Of a DNA stretch of 64,000 nt, positions 9,349-18,376 are shown piece by piece. How positions within the stretch are numbered: the stretch's first letter is position 1; the number at the start of each line of letters is the position of its first letter. A model generated the notes under the pieces. That model made no database searches, had not been told where the DNA came from, and worked only from the letters and a program-made list of their open reading frames with translations. Source of the stretch: Ruegeria sp. HKCCSA071. GTDB lineage: Bacteria > Pseudomonadota > Alphaproteobacteria > Rhodobacterales > Rhodobacteraceae. The stretch covers positions 1 to 64,000 of the forward strand of contig NZ_JAEDOX010000015.1 of the NCBI RefSeq assembly GCF_017872555.1, given 5' to 3'. The translations under genes were made by a program, and so were the position numbers.

Positions 9349-9680
9349 CCCACGTTGGCGGGCGGCTCTTGCCGTTCGCCAATCCTGAGCGGACCTGCGT
9401 TCGCGGCGCAGCGGTGGGTCGTATCGAGCCCAAAGTCACGAATGCTGCGGTCTGATCAAACTGGTAGATTGCCGACTTTTCAGACATCCAACGGAAACCC
9501 TCCTATGAAAGCTTCGCGCCGACTGCAGCAATCCGTAGGAAGGGCGGCGAGCCGGCATTCGCTGCGGTTCCGTCTAACGGCGAGATGCAGGGCATGCCAA
9601 AGAGGACGACATGGAAGTGCCCACGTCGTCCTTACTTCCATAGCTGGCCCCGCAAACCCCGTTGGTTGTCTCAGGGAATG
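9349..9680. other. Gene-free stretch with a hairpin
   Basis: No gene is supported. A 12-bp stem with one mismatch (9603-9614 with 9621-9632, 6-base loop) lies about 50 bases after the stop of the converging DUF1254 gene. It lacks a good T-run, so a terminator role is only possible. Confidence 0.45.
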
Positions 9681-11159
9681 TCAATCCACCAGATCGAAAT
9701 CGTTCATCTTCCAGGTCTGGTCGAAGAACGGCTTCAGCGGGCCGTACAGGCGCACGATGGCTGTCCAGCCCTTGCTCGGATCTGTTTCGACCCAGTTCGA
9801 CTCCATACCTTCGGGCGCTTTTGGGCCGAAGTAGAGGTCGACCGTTCCGTCTTCATTCTGCGCCAAATCGTCGTAGCTGCTGAGCGCAGGGAATTGCTGT
9901 GATGTTGCCATCATCGAGCGGTTTGCGCTGTCGTAGACGACGACAGACCAGAAATCCTTCGCAGGAACATCAGCTGGAACTGTCAGCTTGTATGTCTTCG
10001 CACCGTCGAGCGGAACACCTTCGCCATCGGTATGGGTACACAAATATTGCGACCCGATACCCACGTTTTTGCTCGCCATGGCCGGTGTCACGCCTGTCGC
10101 ATATGCGGCAAAAAAGGCCTGAGCGTCGTAGTCGAGGTATCCGTTCGGGTCAAAGGTGTAGACGCCGCCAACAAACGGGTTCCACCATTTGCGATCCTCG
10201 TAGATGTATTTGTCGTCGCCAACGTAGTTCCACATATTGGCCCGAAGCAGCGCCGCGCCCGCCATGGCGGCTGGCTCAAGGATGGCCTTCTCTTCCGGCG
10301 TGGGATCGAATGGCTTGCCGAACTCCATGCCGATGGAGGCGAGCAGAAATTTCTGCGCCCCGTCCAGCGCGTCCGGGTGCTCTTCTTCGACGAGGTGCCC
10401 AAGCTCTTCCAGGAGGTGATAATTTTCGGAATGAACTGTCCAGATTTCCTGTCCTGAACCATCGATTAGTTCGGTGGGTTCCGGATTGTCCGCCTGGGCC
10501 AGCGGGTAGATCTTCAATTGCTCGTACAGCGAATTGGCTGCATCGGTCGTGCCATCGACCAGGAAGGCTCTGAGCGCCAGCCAAACCCCGTAGGTTTTGG
10601 ATTCAAAAACGAAGTACCCATCCGGTACGTCTCCCTCGTATCCCGGCGGAAGCACGAGGAATTTGCCGCCTTCGCCCTTGTCCGGACCCGCATTTCCAAC
10701 ATCGCCAACATAGCGCATCCACATGTCGTTGAAGAAACCAAGCATGCCGGGAGGCGCTTCGACCACTGTCGGACCGTCTGTGTTAAGGTCGAGAAAAGTC
10801 ATCGCATAGACGGTTGTATTGTTGGCTGTCAGGAACTCGGACTTGGCGTCCATCAGGTCCTTGAACACAATGACCTGATTAGGTTTTCCTGCACCGAAAT
10901 CTGCGTAACCCTTGCGCATCGCATAGAGCGAGGCTCCAAAGACGTTTTGCTGGATCACTTCCATCACCCGATAGGTCGTCCGGATCTGGAACAAACGTTC
11001 GGTGGTCTCAGCGGTCGGAAATCCCTTCTCGAAGGTGAAGTCGCCGATGATCGTGTTGAACTCTTCGTTCTCTAGGAAGCGGCCATCGCTGCCTTCCGCA
11101 AGCGCCATGTTCGCTGTTACGACAAGGGCCGCGCATCCGGCAAGAAATGTGCGTTTCAT
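9681..11159 (-). CDS. Secreted DUF1254/DUF1214 protein, copy 1
   Basis: About 492 residues starting at MKRTFLAGCAALVVTANMAL, a clear signal peptide; AGGAGA stands just before this ATG, so the longer upstream frame is not used. The N-terminal half matches the DUF1254 pattern (GKPNQVIVFKDLMDAKSEFL, then PPGYEGDVPDGYFV) and the C-terminal half DUF1214 (LTVPADVPAKDFWSVVVYD, then PEGMESNWVETDPSKGW). The family is periplasmic or secreted and has no agreed biochemical role. It is the second gene of a tandem pair, 19 bases after its paralogue, divergent from an AraC regulator. Confidence 0.85.
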   Translation of the reverse strand: MKRTFLAGCAALVVTANMALAEGSDGRFLENEEFNTIIGDFTFEKGFPTAETTERLFQIRTTYRVMEVIQQNVFGASLYAMRKGYADFGAGKPNQVIVFKDLMDAKSEFLTANNTTVYAMTFLDLNTDGPTVVEAPPGMLGFFNDMWMRYVGDVGNAGPDKGEGGKFLVLPPGYEGDVPDGYFVFESKTYGVWLALRAFLVDGTTDAANSLYEQLKIYPLAQADNPEPTELIDGSGQEIWTVHSENYHLLEELGHLVEEEHPDALDGAQKFLLASIGMEFGKPFDPTPEEKAILEPAAMAGAALLRANMWNYVGDDKYIYEDRKWWNPFVGGVYTFDPNGYLDYDAQAFFAAYATGVTPAMASKNVGIGSQYLCTHTDGEGVPLDGAKTYKLTVPADVPAKDFWSVVVYDSANRSMMATSQQFPALSSYDDLAQNEDGTVDLYFGPKAPEGMESNWVETDPSKGWTAIVRLYGPLKPFFDQTWKMNDFDLVD

Positions 11160-11178
11160 CTTTTCTCCTGTCAGAAAA

Positions 11179-12609
11179 TCAGTTTGCTTTCTCGACGTCC
11201 GGCAGTTGCCATCCGCTTTCGATCCATCCTTCCGCTGGCCCATAAAGGCGGAATAGCAAGAAGAAGTCCTCGCCGGTCGGTATCCAGTTGCTTTCTAGAC
11301 CATCCGGAGCCGTTGGCGCGAAATAGACGTCAACCGAGCCGTCGTTATTGACCTGCATGTCCGTCAGATTTGGCGTAGCCAGGCCGACACGCTCATTGCC
11401 TGCGACGAAGCCCTTGGACTTCATGCTGTAGACGATGACCGACCAGAAATCCTCAGCGGGCGTGTCGGCGGGAACATTGAGTTTGTAGCTGTCTTGCCCG
11501 TTCAGCATATCTCCATCGCTGTCGGTCAGGCCTGTAAGGTAGAAAGTCCCGCCACCCAGCTTCTTCGGCAGATAGGTGATCCACGAATACGAACCGCCCG
11601 CGCGGTCATCGATCAGCACCATTTCATCGGTCACATAAGGAAAACCCGCTTCCGGCTGACCCTCGGCGAAGGCCCAGACTCCCCATTTGCGGTCTTCCCA
11701 GAGCGGAACGACCGAGCGCGTGATGAAATGCTCCTGCATGGTGTCATAGGCGCATTGCAGCCCTTCCAGCATCGCGGCCTGCATTTCCTCGTCCGGTTCA
11801 AACGGCTCGCCGCGCACCATACCAAGCGAGGCCAGCATCGCCATCATGACCTTGTCCTGCTCCAGAACCGGCTCGCGCTGGATGACCGTGTTCATGTCGT
11901 GAAAAAACGTCATATCATACACGGGAAGCGTGTTGATCGGGTTCTCCTTTACGTCGATGAATTCAGTTGGCGACGGATTGTCGACCTCGGACAAGGGGTA
12001 GACTTGAAGGGTCTGGGCGTAGGCAGCCTGATCTTTGCTGGTGCCACCATCCTTTGCTACAGGGCGGAAGGCGAAATGAACGCCATAGGTGTTGGACGGA
12101 TAGACGTAGTAGCCCTCTTGCGGGAGGTCGCCGTCATATCCCGGTGGCACGATGAGGTACCTCCCGCCTTCGCCCGCATCATCGCCCGAGGTGCCAACAT
12201 CTGCCAACGGAACCTGCCAGGCGTTCGTGATCGTTCCAAAGAATGCCGCCTTTTCTCCGGCTGACGGAACATCGATGACAACGGGCTCATCCACCGCGTA
12301 TCCACCGCCAAATACATACGGTGTCACGTCGTTGGCCGTCAGAAAGCCGTGTCGGCTGTCCATCGGTTCGCTCATATAAGCGATCACGCCTTTGTCAGCC
12401 CCCGCATCGCGCTGGATCGCCAACTCGATATCGTAAACGCCAACGGCAGGCATCGCCCAGATCGCAGCCTCGCAGGAGCGCCGGACAACGGTATCGCGGG
12501 CGATTTCAGACATCTCCGCCACAACAGGCCCAGCCAGAAATGAAAGTGCAACGCCTGCATACAGCCCACGAGCAGCCTGCCTGGTTGCCATATTTGTACT
12601 TATGGTCAT
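11179..12609 (-). CDS. Secreted DUF1254/DUF1214 protein, copy 2
   Basis: About 476 residues from the ATG at 12609, preceded by GGAGGCGAG; the N-terminus is a signal peptide (ALSFLAGPVVAEM). DUF1254 and DUF1214 halves are both present (IVPPGYDGDLPQEGYYVYPS; LNVPADTPAEDFWSVIVYS; APDGLESNWIPTGED). It shares the layout of the next gene but is clearly diverged, so this is an old duplication. It is probably co-transcribed with it and controlled by the divergent AraC gene, whose start lies about 105 bases away. Function unknown. Confidence 0.85.
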   Translation of the reverse strand: MTISTNMATRQAARGLYAGVALSFLAGPVVAEMSEIARDTVVRRSCEAAIWAMPAVGVYDIELAIQRDAGADKGVIAYMSEPMDSRHGFLTANDVTPYVFGGGYAVDEPVVIDVPSAGEKAAFFGTITNAWQVPLADVGTSGDDAGEGGRYLIVPPGYDGDLPQEGYYVYPSNTYGVHFAFRPVAKDGGTSKDQAAYAQTLQVYPLSEVDNPSPTEFIDVKENPINTLPVYDMTFFHDMNTVIQREPVLEQDKVMMAMLASLGMVRGEPFEPDEEMQAAMLEGLQCAYDTMQEHFITRSVVPLWEDRKWGVWAFAEGQPEAGFPYVTDEMVLIDDRAGGSYSWITYLPKKLGGGTFYLTGLTDSDGDMLNGQDSYKLNVPADTPAEDFWSVIVYSMKSKGFVAGNERVGLATPNLTDMQVNNDGSVDVYFAPTAPDGLESNWIPTGEDFFLLFRLYGPAEGWIESGWQLPDVEKAN

Positions 12610-12714
12610 CTGCGTCTCGCCTCCCGCCAATAGCCAAATCGAGATCATAGGTTGGCATATCGCTGCGAGATCGGCGTATCATTTCACGACAGAATCACGA
12701 TTAAGCAAACCTGT

Positions 12715-13725
12715 ATGCCAGCAGACCCTCCCATGATCTCCGCCAAGGCGCTTGGTGCGATGCCGCAATTCACGCTTGAAACCTGCGGGCAAAAACCGCT
12801 TGAACGAGCGTTGAAGCGATCCGGTTTGCCCCATCGCTTCATCGAAAGTCGCGATGGCTACATCCCGAAACACGCCCTCGCGACATTCATTCAAGAGGTC
12901 GGGCGTTCCACTGGGGAAGAGAATATCGGCCTGCTCTGGGCACCGCATCTCACCGTCGCGGATTACGGGGCATGGGGAGACTACGTTCTGTCCTCGCCAA
13001 ACCTCGGAGCGGCTCTCGTGCGAACTGCAAAGGCGATCTCGTATCACTCGAGTGCGGACCTGATCGAGTTTCAAACACACGGCGCCCGTGCATGGTATGG
13101 ATATCGCTTCGGATTGCGATCACATAGTGCGTATTCCGACGTCGCTTTTTCGGCAGTAGGCGTCTTTCTCAGCGTCTTCCGGCACTACCTTGGACCAGCG
13201 TGGTCTCCAGAGCGGCTGATGGTCGATACTTCAAAACCGTCCGCAGGAGATCGCGCCGAGGAAGTCTTCGGGTGCCCGGTCCATTGGGATCAACCTGCAT
13301 TGGGAGTTGTCTTTTCCAGCAAACTTTTGCGGACGACCGCGACGGAGGCCAAACCGAAGGCGACTATCGAGGACATTGCTCGAGAGAGAGTTGGTGGCCC
13401 GCCCAAGACTTTGCCCCACAAGGTCGCTGCAATGGTGCGACTGCAGATCTATGAGGGTTCGGTGTCCATCGAAAGAACCGCAGAATGCATGGATATCGGG
13501 GTCCGAACCTTGCAGCGAGGATTGATGCTGGATGGGGTTCGGTTCAGGGACATCGTGAACAACTCTCGAATTGAGCGTGCCAAAGAACTTCTGCGTCACG
13601 GCGACGTGTCGGTTGCAGCCGTCGCATTGGATCTTGGTTATTCGAGCCCAAACAACTTCAGTCGGGCCTTCAACGCTCAGACAGGCTTTTCGCCCAGCCA
13701 GTTCGCCGCGTCGGACCCGCGCTAG
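12715..13725 (+). CDS. AraC-family regulator with Arabinose_bd-type N-terminus
   Basis: About 336 residues from the ATG at 12715; no strong ribosome site distinguishes it from the ATG at 12733. The N-terminal 200 residues resemble the OruR/ArgR-type ligand domain (PF12625 group), and the C-terminus is a double HTH (ECMDIGVRTLQRGLMLDGVR, then VAAVALDLGYSSPNNFSRAF). Divergent orientation next to the DUF1254 pair suggests it activates those genes in response to a small molecule not identifiable here. Confidence 0.85.
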   Translation: MPADPPMISAKALGAMPQFTLETCGQKPLERALKRSGLPHRFIESRDGYIPKHALATFIQEVGRSTGEENIGLLWAPHLTVADYGAWGDYVLSSPNLGAALVRTAKAISYHSSADLIEFQTHGARAWYGYRFGLRSHSAYSDVAFSAVGVFLSVFRHYLGPAWSPERLMVDTSKPSAGDRAEEVFGCPVHWDQPALGVVFSSKLLRTTATEAKPKATIEDIARERVGGPPKTLPHKVAAMVRLQIYEGSVSIERTAECMDIGVRTLQRGLMLDGVRFRDIVNNSRIERAKELLRHGDVSVAAVALDLGYSSPNNFSRAFNAQTGFSPSQFAASDPR

Positions 13726-14231
13726 GTCGCTTGGCCTCGGAAGTCGCCGTTTGAGCCAACGCTACTGAGTCGAGACTTTTAGGATCTCGCAACAAGCGTA
13801 GGGGCCGCCGTTCGCAGCGACGAACCAAAAGGCCAGATCTGGGTCGGTCACGTAGGTGCTGGAACCCTATGCAAATGTCTGGAAGCGTACGCATTGCGGT
13901 CCATACTCGTGGAGCCCCGAGGTCGGCTTTGCGCATTTGCCGTTGTTTGGGGCATTCGCTCGAAGAACCGCACAGTCCCGCTTCTTGATGATCGATCCCG
14001 GTTGCCGCGATAAGACGGTTTGAGACTTGGGCATCGTCGTGGCCTTAAATGACCGTTCTGGCGACATCGGCTGCAACGCAGCGATGAGCGTGCCGTGCCT
14101 GCGCGCGGATGCTGCGTCAGCAAACTACCAGAAAGGCATTGGCGGCAAATCCCGCATATCGGTCATTTGGGGAAAATCGCTCAAAGTCTGCTTTGCGGGA
14201 AAAGCGTCATTCGCCCACTGCTCCGATAAGC
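13726..14231. other. Gene-free stretch
   Basis: About 500 bases without a supported gene on either strand. Phrases such as AAAGTCTGCTTTGCGGGAAA and AGCGATGAGCGTGCCG look like decayed intergenic DNA. No repeat or RNA gene was recognised. Confidence 0.5.
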
Positions 14232-14396
14232 TCAGGATATGCGGTCTCCGGTTGAGGCCTTAAACAAATAGCTCGTCGAACCCTCCGTCCGGACAACTTC
14301 GTAGCCATCATTTAAAAGCACACTGTCCGGCGGACCACATGCTATCACAGCAGCAAGTGCAACTGCGCCGAATGCAATTCTGAGTGCAATTGTCAT
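14232..14396 (-). CDS. Small predicted lipoprotein, 54 residues
   Basis: On the minus strand an ATG at 14396, with AAGGAAAG 5 bases upstream, opens a 54-residue frame. It starts MTIALRIAFGAVALAAVIAC, followed by GPP: a short basic start, a hydrophobic core and a lipobox (VIAC) with lipid Cys20. The mature part is only about 34 residues (GYEVVRTEGSTSYLFKAS). It lies 48 bases after the stop of another lipoprotein gene on the same strand, so it may belong to that group. No family recognised; the signal and ribosome site support a real gene. Confidence 0.6.
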   Translation of the reverse strand: MTIALRIAFGAVALAAVIACGPPDSVLLNDGYEVVRTEGSTSYLFKASTGDRIS

Positions 14397-14444
14397 GTTG
14401 CTTTCCTTATTTTGTTATCGGTCACAGCAAGTCTTGGTCCAAAG

Positions 14445-15209
14445 TTACTGGACGATGTCGAGCTCTACGAATGATTGCGAGACGACCCGCCTCAGAGCTG
14501 ACTGACAGTACGCGCGCACATTCGACTTTTCGGCCGGGGTTAATCGTTCCCAAGTACCTCCTGCAAGCTGGATTGGTAGCTTTTCAACACCCATTAACGG
14601 CCTTCCTTGCTTGATCAGTTCACCCGTTTTTGCATTCAGCAATACAGGGGTTATGCCAATAGCGCAGTGATTGGGTCCGCTTCCGTCGCTACCGTTTACT
14701 TCAAGTATTGACCGAGAACTGTAACGTCGCGGATCATCAATTATGATATAGGCCATACCTCCTGCAGCAGCGGCAGCCGCAATACTGACCGAACTGAGCA
14801 ACACATCCTGTCCGGGTGTGTACTGCTGTCCATACTGATCAAGAGGCGTTTGTTGTAAAACGATCAAAGCGTCGGCAGCTCTGGCCACGGCGCTATTTTC
14901 GTCGCGCGTGACAGCAACCGAGGCCCCGGTGCGCCCAAGAATTTCATTGGAAATCTGTCCTGTTCCGACTGCGGCGTCCCATCCCAATTGAGACATTGAA
15001 ACTTCAAGCTCTGCCATGTTTGGGCGATATACAGATAGTAGGTTGTCATTTACCCGCGGGATTACGGCGATCGATTGATATTTTGATTTCGCACCGGCTG
15101 GAACTCCAACCTGAGATTCGGCACATGCTGACAACGTCACAACCAAACACAGCAAAATTGCTTTTGAATGGTAGGCGATCAAGTTCGAAGGATTCCGGTC
15201 ACAGCGCAT
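14445..15209 (-). CDS. Predicted lipoprotein of unknown function
   Basis: 254 residues from the ATG at 15209, which overlaps the end of the upstream lipoprotein gene by 11 bases. The signal ends in a lipobox (VVTLSAC). The mature part has an Ala-rich hydrophobic stretch (SSVSIAAAAAAGGMAYIIID) that may be a membrane or packing segment, and a C-terminal domain with NHCAIGITPVLLNAKTGELI. It contains two Cys beyond the lipid Cys. I do not recognise the family. The overlap implies co-translation with the preceding gene. Confidence 0.65.
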   Translation of the reverse strand: MRCDRNPSNLIAYHSKAILLCLVVTLSACAESQVGVPAGAKSKYQSIAVIPRVNDNLLSVYRPNMAELEVSMSQLGWDAAVGTGQISNEILGRTGASVAVTRDENSAVARAADALIVLQQTPLDQYGQQYTPGQDVLLSSVSIAAAAAAGGMAYIIIDDPRRYSSRSILEVNGSDGSGPNHCAIGITPVLLNAKTGELIKQGRPLMGVEKLPIQLAGGTWERLTPAEKSNVRAYCQSALRRVVSQSFVELDIVQ

Positions 15210-15783
15210 TGGCGATGCTCCTGTCTCCGGCAAATTTTCTTGCGATCCCGCTGACGCATTTGCTGGACAAGTCGGCAATCATTTTGTCAGAAGGCCAAGC
15301 ATACGTGCGAGAAACACAAACGTCCGAATAGGCGCGTGTCGAGCCGCCTACAGACACCTTAAGCGCGGCGTCTATTGTCACGTCCCAATGGGTTGCAGTT
15401 GCGGGCGTGCTGAGTGCAAACCGTTCCACAACACCAGACACTTTTGTCTGCCCGCCGGTCACGCTATGCCCAGCTGCCGATAACTCAGACTTGATTGCCT
15501 CTGTGAACAATGCCTCCGGCGGAGGGTTTAACGTCACATAGCCCATTGTGACGCCTCCGACGGTTGTCCGTTCACCAATTCTGCCGGGTAGTACTCCGAC
15601 GCCTCGTGCCATTGTGAATGGTTGAACATTTAAGGCGCGCGGTGAGACTGAAGAAAGGACTCCGCCTCCGCTGGATGCGCTTTGCAGCGAAGCATTTGCA
15701 GTAGTATCTTGAACGCCCGCGCATGACGCCAAACCGATCAGCGCTGTAAGTGTAGCCAGATACCTCGAAATCAATTTCAACAT
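15199..15783 (-). CDS. Predicted lipoprotein, YajG-like in layout
   Basis: The 194-residue protein has a lipoprotein signal (LTALIGLASC). The mature part has a Ser/Gly-rich linker, then a domain with VGGVTMGYVTLNPPPEALFT and VSGVVERFALSTPATATHWD, reminiscent of YajG/LPS-assembly-type outer-membrane lipoproteins; this is a weak resemblance. It heads a two- or three-gene lipoprotein group (with 14445-15209 and perhaps 14232-14396). Being on an island, the group may modify the envelope. Confidence 0.6.
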   Translation of the reverse strand: MLKLISRYLATLTALIGLASCAGVQDTTANASLQSASSGGGVLSSVSPRALNVQPFTMARGVGVLPGRIGERTTVGGVTMGYVTLNPPPEALFTEAIKSELSAAGHSVTGGQTKVSGVVERFALSTPATATHWDVTIDAALKVSVGGSTRAYSDVCVSRTYAWPSDKMIADLSSKCVSGIARKFAGDRSIANAL

Positions 15784-15976
15784 TCCGATCGCTTCTCCTC
15801 CCCAAAAGGTAAAATCTGGAGAAACTAAGATATTACATTTACTGAATGTGACTTTGACTTAAATCAATGAGCTCGTGTGTACATGATTTCACGATCGACC
15901 GCCTTGGGCTCGAAGCGGCCATCGAAACAGCTCCGTCGAATGACTGCTTTAACCTTGCTTGCGAGGCAGTGCCTGG

Positions 15977-16255
15977 TCAGCCGATCAATTTCTGCAGTTC
16001 CCTGTCAGCGCGGATAAGTTCATTGATCGTCTTGCGCATTTCCTCGGTTTCTCTCGATCGTTCTCCGTGCTTCCATGACGGATGGCTTGGCCCAGCGGCT
16101 TACCCACCTCCAGCCCCATGCATGCGACAAACACTCCAGCCTTGAACGGCGGGTGCGCGGCACCGCTTGCCAGTGGACTTCGCCGTTGCTGTGCACCTGG
16201 GCGCATCATTGAGCCGTTTGGTGGGGTCCATGAGGTTGTCGTTACTTTTTGTCAT
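15977..16255 (-). pseudogene. Frameshifted HGGxSTG-type island protein
   Basis: From an ATG at 16255, inside the end of the upstream gene, the frame reads RCTATAKSTGKRCRAPAVQG then CRMHGAGG, the Cys/His motif of a short conserved protein common on alphaproteobacterial islands and prophages. It then hits a stop. The expected continuation is found in two other frames: KPLGQAIRHG, then KHGERSRETEEMRKTINELI ending at a TGA at 15977-15979. Two frameshifts are therefore needed to restore the full protein, so the gene is broken or the sequence has errors here. Confidence 0.6.
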
Positions 16256-16877
16256 CCGACTGCCCCCCGTTGTGCACGTTTCCAACAATTGCCTGACCAC
16301 CTTCTTTGACTTCAACGCGTTCGACCCGGACGGTTTGATCTGCCTTGGAGCGATACCGTTTCAGGGTTTCAACCTGGTTAGTGAAGGTCCGCGCAAGTTT
16401 GTTGAGCGCCCGTTCCGCCGAGTCTTGCTGCGTGAGAGTTTTTACGTGGTTCAGGCGGCGTGCCATCATCATCGTCGCCTGATGGATCGCGCCAATTTGG
16501 ATCGCAAGCATCGCTTCGATCTCGTCTCGCGGCCCAACCCCGGCAACAACAGACATCACGAAGTTTGATGCTGCCTCAGAAACAGAGCTGTCCTGTTGCC
16601 CGAGAGTCGCGACTTGATCCATCACGCCTTCGAAGAACCGATAATCGACTGTGCCTAGCTCATGCATCGCCAATGCGCAGGCCGCCGTTGGGTCTTTTCC
16701 TGTGTGCCCCACCGTGAGCCTTCGTGTGTCTTCATCAAAATCCAACGTGATATCCGGGGCCCGGACGCGTGATCGCTTCCGTTCCCTCAGATCGGCAACC
16801 GCATTGATCTCCGCTTCGGTAAGCTCGGGGTCCTTTGTCTGCAGATCATTGCCATTGTCTTTCTGTGCCTTGCTCAT
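16242..16877 (-). CDS. Conserved island protein of unknown function
   Basis: The 211-residue protein is hydrophilic and mostly helical, with a conserved core (MSVVAGVGPRDEIEAMLAIQ, then LARTFTNQVETLKRYRSKAD) ending in EGGQAIVGNVHNGGQSD. Proteins of this type recur on alphaproteobacterial plasmids and islands beside HGGxSTG proteins, as here. No catalytic motif is visible. It is the fifth gene of an overlapping operon running leftward from 18163; its last codons contain the start of the next (broken) gene. Confidence 0.65.
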   Translation of the reverse strand: MSKAQKDNGNDLQTKDPELTEAEINAVADLRERKRSRVRAPDITLDFDEDTRRLTVGHTGKDPTAACALAMHELGTVDYRFFEGVMDQVATLGQQDSSVSEAASNFVMSVVAGVGPRDEIEAMLAIQIGAIHQATMMMARRLNHVKTLTQQDSAERALNKLARTFTNQVETLKRYRSKADQTVRVERVEVKEGGQAIVGNVHNGGQSDDKK

Positions 16878-16908
16878 GTCCGCCTCGCGTAACAGGGAGT
16901 GGTTAGTA

Positions 16909-17436
16909 TTAGTGTTCCGATTCAGAACCGAAGGACCGACGAAAAACCGGCCTGACGGGTTCTAATTTGGAACCATGCGGGGTCTTTGGGTTCTCAAACG
17001 GAACCACAGAGGATGCTGACGGGTCCGTACCAGAACCGCGTTTTGTTTTTTCGGGCTGCCAGAAACGCCAGTTGTTAGTGGCGGCTTTTTTGCCGGACCG
17101 GGTTTGTGTGGTCTTAGTCGTTAACCGCCATTCGTGGGCGCGACGGTGATACCAGTTGCCTTCCTGCTCCAGCACAAGGAAGCCTTTGTCCTGCAGATCC
17201 TCGAAAGCGCGTTGAACGGTGGCCTTACCTAGGCCTAGAATCTCTGCCGCTTCGTTCATCGACAGGAACAGCTTGCCGTTGTTGCTGCCGTTGAAGCGGG
17301 TGTGAAGCTCCAGCCAGAGCTTCACTGCAGGTCCCGACAAAGCCCGCCACGCCGGAGATTTGATCATTGCGTAGGGCAGAGGGATGTATTGCCCCTCATC
17401 CGACCGTTTGCCCTTGGGAGACCGCCGTCTACTCAT
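16909..17436 (-). CDS. Winged-helix DNA-binding protein
   Basis: 175 residues from the ATG at 17436, overlapping the end of the previous gene by 8 bases. The central part is a helix-turn-helix of the replication-initiator/GntR type: FLSMNEAAEILGLGKATVQR, then AFEDLQDKGFLVLEQEGNWY. The C-terminal 60 residues are basic and low in complexity. It may control the island or act in its replication; nothing in the sequence decides between these. Operon partner of the small island proteins around it. Confidence 0.65.
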   Translation of the reverse strand: MSRRRSPKGKRSDEGQYIPLPYAMIKSPAWRALSGPAVKLWLELHTRFNGSNNGKLFLSMNEAAEILGLGKATVQRAFEDLQDKGFLVLEQEGNWYHRRAHEWRLTTKTTQTRSGKKAATNNWRFWQPEKTKRGSGTDPSASSVVPFENPKTPHGSKLEPVRPVFRRSFGSESEH

Positions 17437-17770
17437 CGCGACACCTCCGCTGGAAACGCTCGGGAAGGGCATCCAACTCCGGAACGTCGCAGCCGATATG
17501 CGCCCGGACGAGCCGGGTTAGGCCGGATTTGGTCACACAGTACCCGAGCGTGTCCCACGCCGCTCCCCCGGCCGGAAATTTGGGTCTCTGGCGCTGAAAC
17601 AGCCATTGGATGCCATCCCGGCATACGGCGATGCGATACACACCATAGCGAAAGACCTCGCCGTTGTAGTTCTCAGCGGTTTCCCGATGATCGGTTCGTG
17701 AAAGAAGGCCAGTGTCTGGCCCCCTGTCGAGGCTCGTGCTGTTCGGCTTGGAAAAGGACATATCAGCCAT
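17429..17770 (-). CDS. Conserved small island protein
   Basis: The 113-residue protein has a conserved centre, YGVYRIAVCRDGIQWLFQRQ, then GGAAWDTLGYCVTKSGLTRL. This pattern recurs in hypothetical proteins of alphaproteobacterial mobile elements. No known fold or catalytic residues. It starts 8 bases inside the end of the preceding gene and ends 8 bases inside the next, so expression is probably translationally coupled. Confidence 0.65.
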   Translation of the reverse strand: MADMSFSKPNSTSLDRGPDTGLLSRTDHRETAENYNGEVFRYGVYRIAVCRDGIQWLFQRQRPKFPAGGAAWDTLGYCVTKSGLTRLVRAHIGCDVPELDALPERFQRRCRDE

Positions 17771-17954
17771 GTTCGATCCGTCCTTTCCGTACGATCACCC
17801 GTTCGACCGAGTGGCTCAGGGGCGACCAGTAGTACCGGCGCTCGTTTTGACTTGTCGGCGCGGGGCATCCTGTGGCATTAACTGGACTTGCTAGGGTGGC
17901 AGTTGATGTCACTGGAAAAGCCCCATCTCCGCGCTTGGAGTTGGGGTTTTTCAT
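17763..17954 (-). CDS. Small conserved island protein
   Basis: 63 residues from the ATG at 17954, sharing bases with the stop of the upstream gene (TAATG). The C-terminus, RRYYWSPLSHSVERVIVRKG, is basic and recurs in island-encoded small proteins. A longer upstream frame exists but would run through the previous gene, so the short start is preferred. Function unknown. Confidence 0.5.
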   Translation of the reverse strand: MKNPNSKRGDGAFPVTSTATLASPVNATGCPAPTSQNERRYYWSPLSHSVERVIVRKGRIEHG

Positions 17955-18163
17955 TATGCAGCCTCGTTGTTGGGATCGGTGCGCCGCGCCGCCAGCCAGG
18001 CGTTCAGATCGGCGCCGTGATAGGCGATCCGCCGACCGATGCGGATAAAGGCCGGACCACACATGCGGTGGCGCCATTGAGCCAGCTTCTCGCGGTTTCC
18101 CAGCAATTTCATCTCAGGGTCTTCTGGGAAATAGACCCGGTCGTCATTGAAGACGTTTGCCAT
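17954..18163 (-). CDS. Excisionase/AlpA-like HTH protein
   Basis: 69 residues with a MerR-type helix-turn-helix of the excisionase kind: LGNREKLAQWRHRMCGPAFI then RIGRRIAYHGADLNAWLAAR. Such proteins direct excision or activate the integrase of P4-type islands. It is the first gene of the leftward operon, and the integrase gene lies 1.2 kb upstream on the same strand, which fits that job. The exact role is inferred from context. Confidence 0.7.
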   Translation of the reverse strand: MANVFNDDRVYFPEDPEMKLLGNREKLAQWRHRMCGPAFIRIGRRIAYHGADLNAWLAARRTDPNNEAA

Positions 18164-18376
18164 CGGTGAAATCCTCTTGGATCAGTTGCGATGGCTCAAG
18201 GTTGTGCAATTCTACCCGTTTGAATACTGACCCAAGTTAGGAAAACAGGGGGTCGACTTGTAAATCAGTTGATGCGGCTTCGTCGTCCATCTGGGACCTG
18301 AAACTACAAAAGCATCGCCTTAATGCTCTAAATTCAATACCTTAAAAACATACCCCAAGTAAGCTCAACCTGCATC

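Noticed and set aside
18164..18376. Possible IS21-type terminal repeat text (GGGTCAGTATTCAAACGG)
   Set aside because: Only one copy was seen and no transposase, so it cannot be supported.
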